NCBI GenBank assembly: GCA_036897625.1 | Contig: JAYMTA010000947.1 | Coordinates: forward strand, 1 to 22,837 | Direction of reading: 5' to 3' | Source: Pelargonium cotyledonis | Taxonomy: Eukaryota > Streptophyta > Magnoliopsida > Geraniales > Geraniaceae | DNA: 22,837 nt | Shown here: positions 22,321 through 22,837 of the stretch, piece by piece | How the letters are laid out: every line of letters begins with the position of its first letter | Numbering within the stretch: the stretch's first letter is position 1 | The notes under the pieces: model-generated | Databases searched by the model: none | The model's input: the letters and a program-made list of their open reading frames with translations, nothing else | What the model was told of the DNA's origin: nothing | Made by a program: the position numbers and the translations under genes

Positions 22321-22559
22321 ATACGGTGATTATTGATTTAATATGATTTTTCTGTTTCTACGTCACATCGATCGTTTCGAATGAAATCGTCCCATGTAGT
22401 GGCACCAAACATGTTGCTTTATGCAATTTAAATAAACCTATTTTTTCATTTATATAATGTTTTTTATGAAATGTCTATTTATTTTATTATAAAATTACTA
22501 TATTGTCTTCTCATTTTTTTTAGCATAACAATTCTAAGATTATTATTAATGAATCTTGT

Positions 22560-22837
22560 AAAGTTACAGCCTAGACTAGAACTAAGAGACCAAACTAAGA
22601 TCTAGAGACCCGAGATAACCCGACTCCTACATCGTCGATCTAACCAAACCATGGGGTACACCCCAACAGAACCTAAACACAAACTACCCTAAGTAGCAAA
22701 TCAGACCCTGACATCAAAAGTCATAACACGAGACTCTTGACGGCTACAAAAGGCAAACAAAACCCCACCCCCACCTTGGAGACGCACCCCGCGAACCCCG
22801 CCGAAGTAGCAGCTAATCCGGCCAACGAAAAATTTTA
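22560..22837 (-). other. GC-richer block at the right edge, possible transcript 3' end
   Basis: Composition shifts abruptly from AT-rich to near-balanced. On the minus strand a frame is open from the window edge for about 44 codons, then the sequence passes through CTGTAACTTTACAAGATTC into ATTAATAATAATC, which would fit the 3' UTR and poly(A) region of a gene or LINE-type element lying to the right. No protein family is recognised in the open part, so no product is proposed. Confidence 0.3.

Noticed and set aside
1..22837. A novel multi-gene system, CRISPR array, viral insertion or biosynthetic cluster
   Set aside because: Reading both strands showed only one intact gene plus transposon remnants and repeats.

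Overview
This is a stretch of plant nuclear DNA, probably from a eudicot. It is AT-rich, with small GT-AG introns and dispersed plant-type transposon remnants. One large gene explains most of the window. It lies on the minus strand from about 19690 (predicted transcription start) to 5632 (stop codon) and encodes a complete class XI myosin heavy chain. Joining 39 exons by eye (38 introns, all GT-AG) gives a CDS of 4557 nt, or 1518 residues, with no internal stop and consistent phase at every junction. By memory of the family, the best match is the MYA2/XI-2 group; the exact paralogue is not settled.

Layout on the + strand coordinates: 1-5440 is the flank beyond the myosin 3' end, with no convincing gene. 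It holds a 677-bp non-autonomous Helitron (949-1625), a 45-nt perfect purine/pyrimidine alternating tract (2810-2854) and a divergent two-copy repeat with a period of about 179 bp (3125-3395). The myosin gene then runs right to left: globular cargo-binding tail exons (5632-8604), tail linker and coiled coil (8703-10405), six IQ motifs (11066-11804), motor domain (11760-17740), N-terminal SH3-like domain (17597-18140), a 1.2-kb first intron (18141-19374), and an exon whose only coding content is the ATG (19375-19377) plus a 5' leader. A TATAAA box sits at 19715-19720. From 19740 to 22837 is the upstream flank: promoter-proximal DNA with a palindromic AAAACG motif, long AT-rich noncoding DNA, a decayed RNase H-like (RVT_3-type) pseudogene on the + strand (about 22000-22320), and a GC-richer block of unknown nature at the right edge.

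The expected product is a two-headed, actin-based motor: an N-terminal motor, a lever arm with six calmodulin-type light-chain sites, a coiled-coil dimerisation segment and a DIL-type globular tail. Class XI myosins of this type drive organelle movement and cytoplasmic streaming in plants. No operon, CRISPR array, phage or novel multi-gene system is visible. The points worth a second look are transposon remnants, intron 1 regulatory candidates, and repeats beside splice sites.
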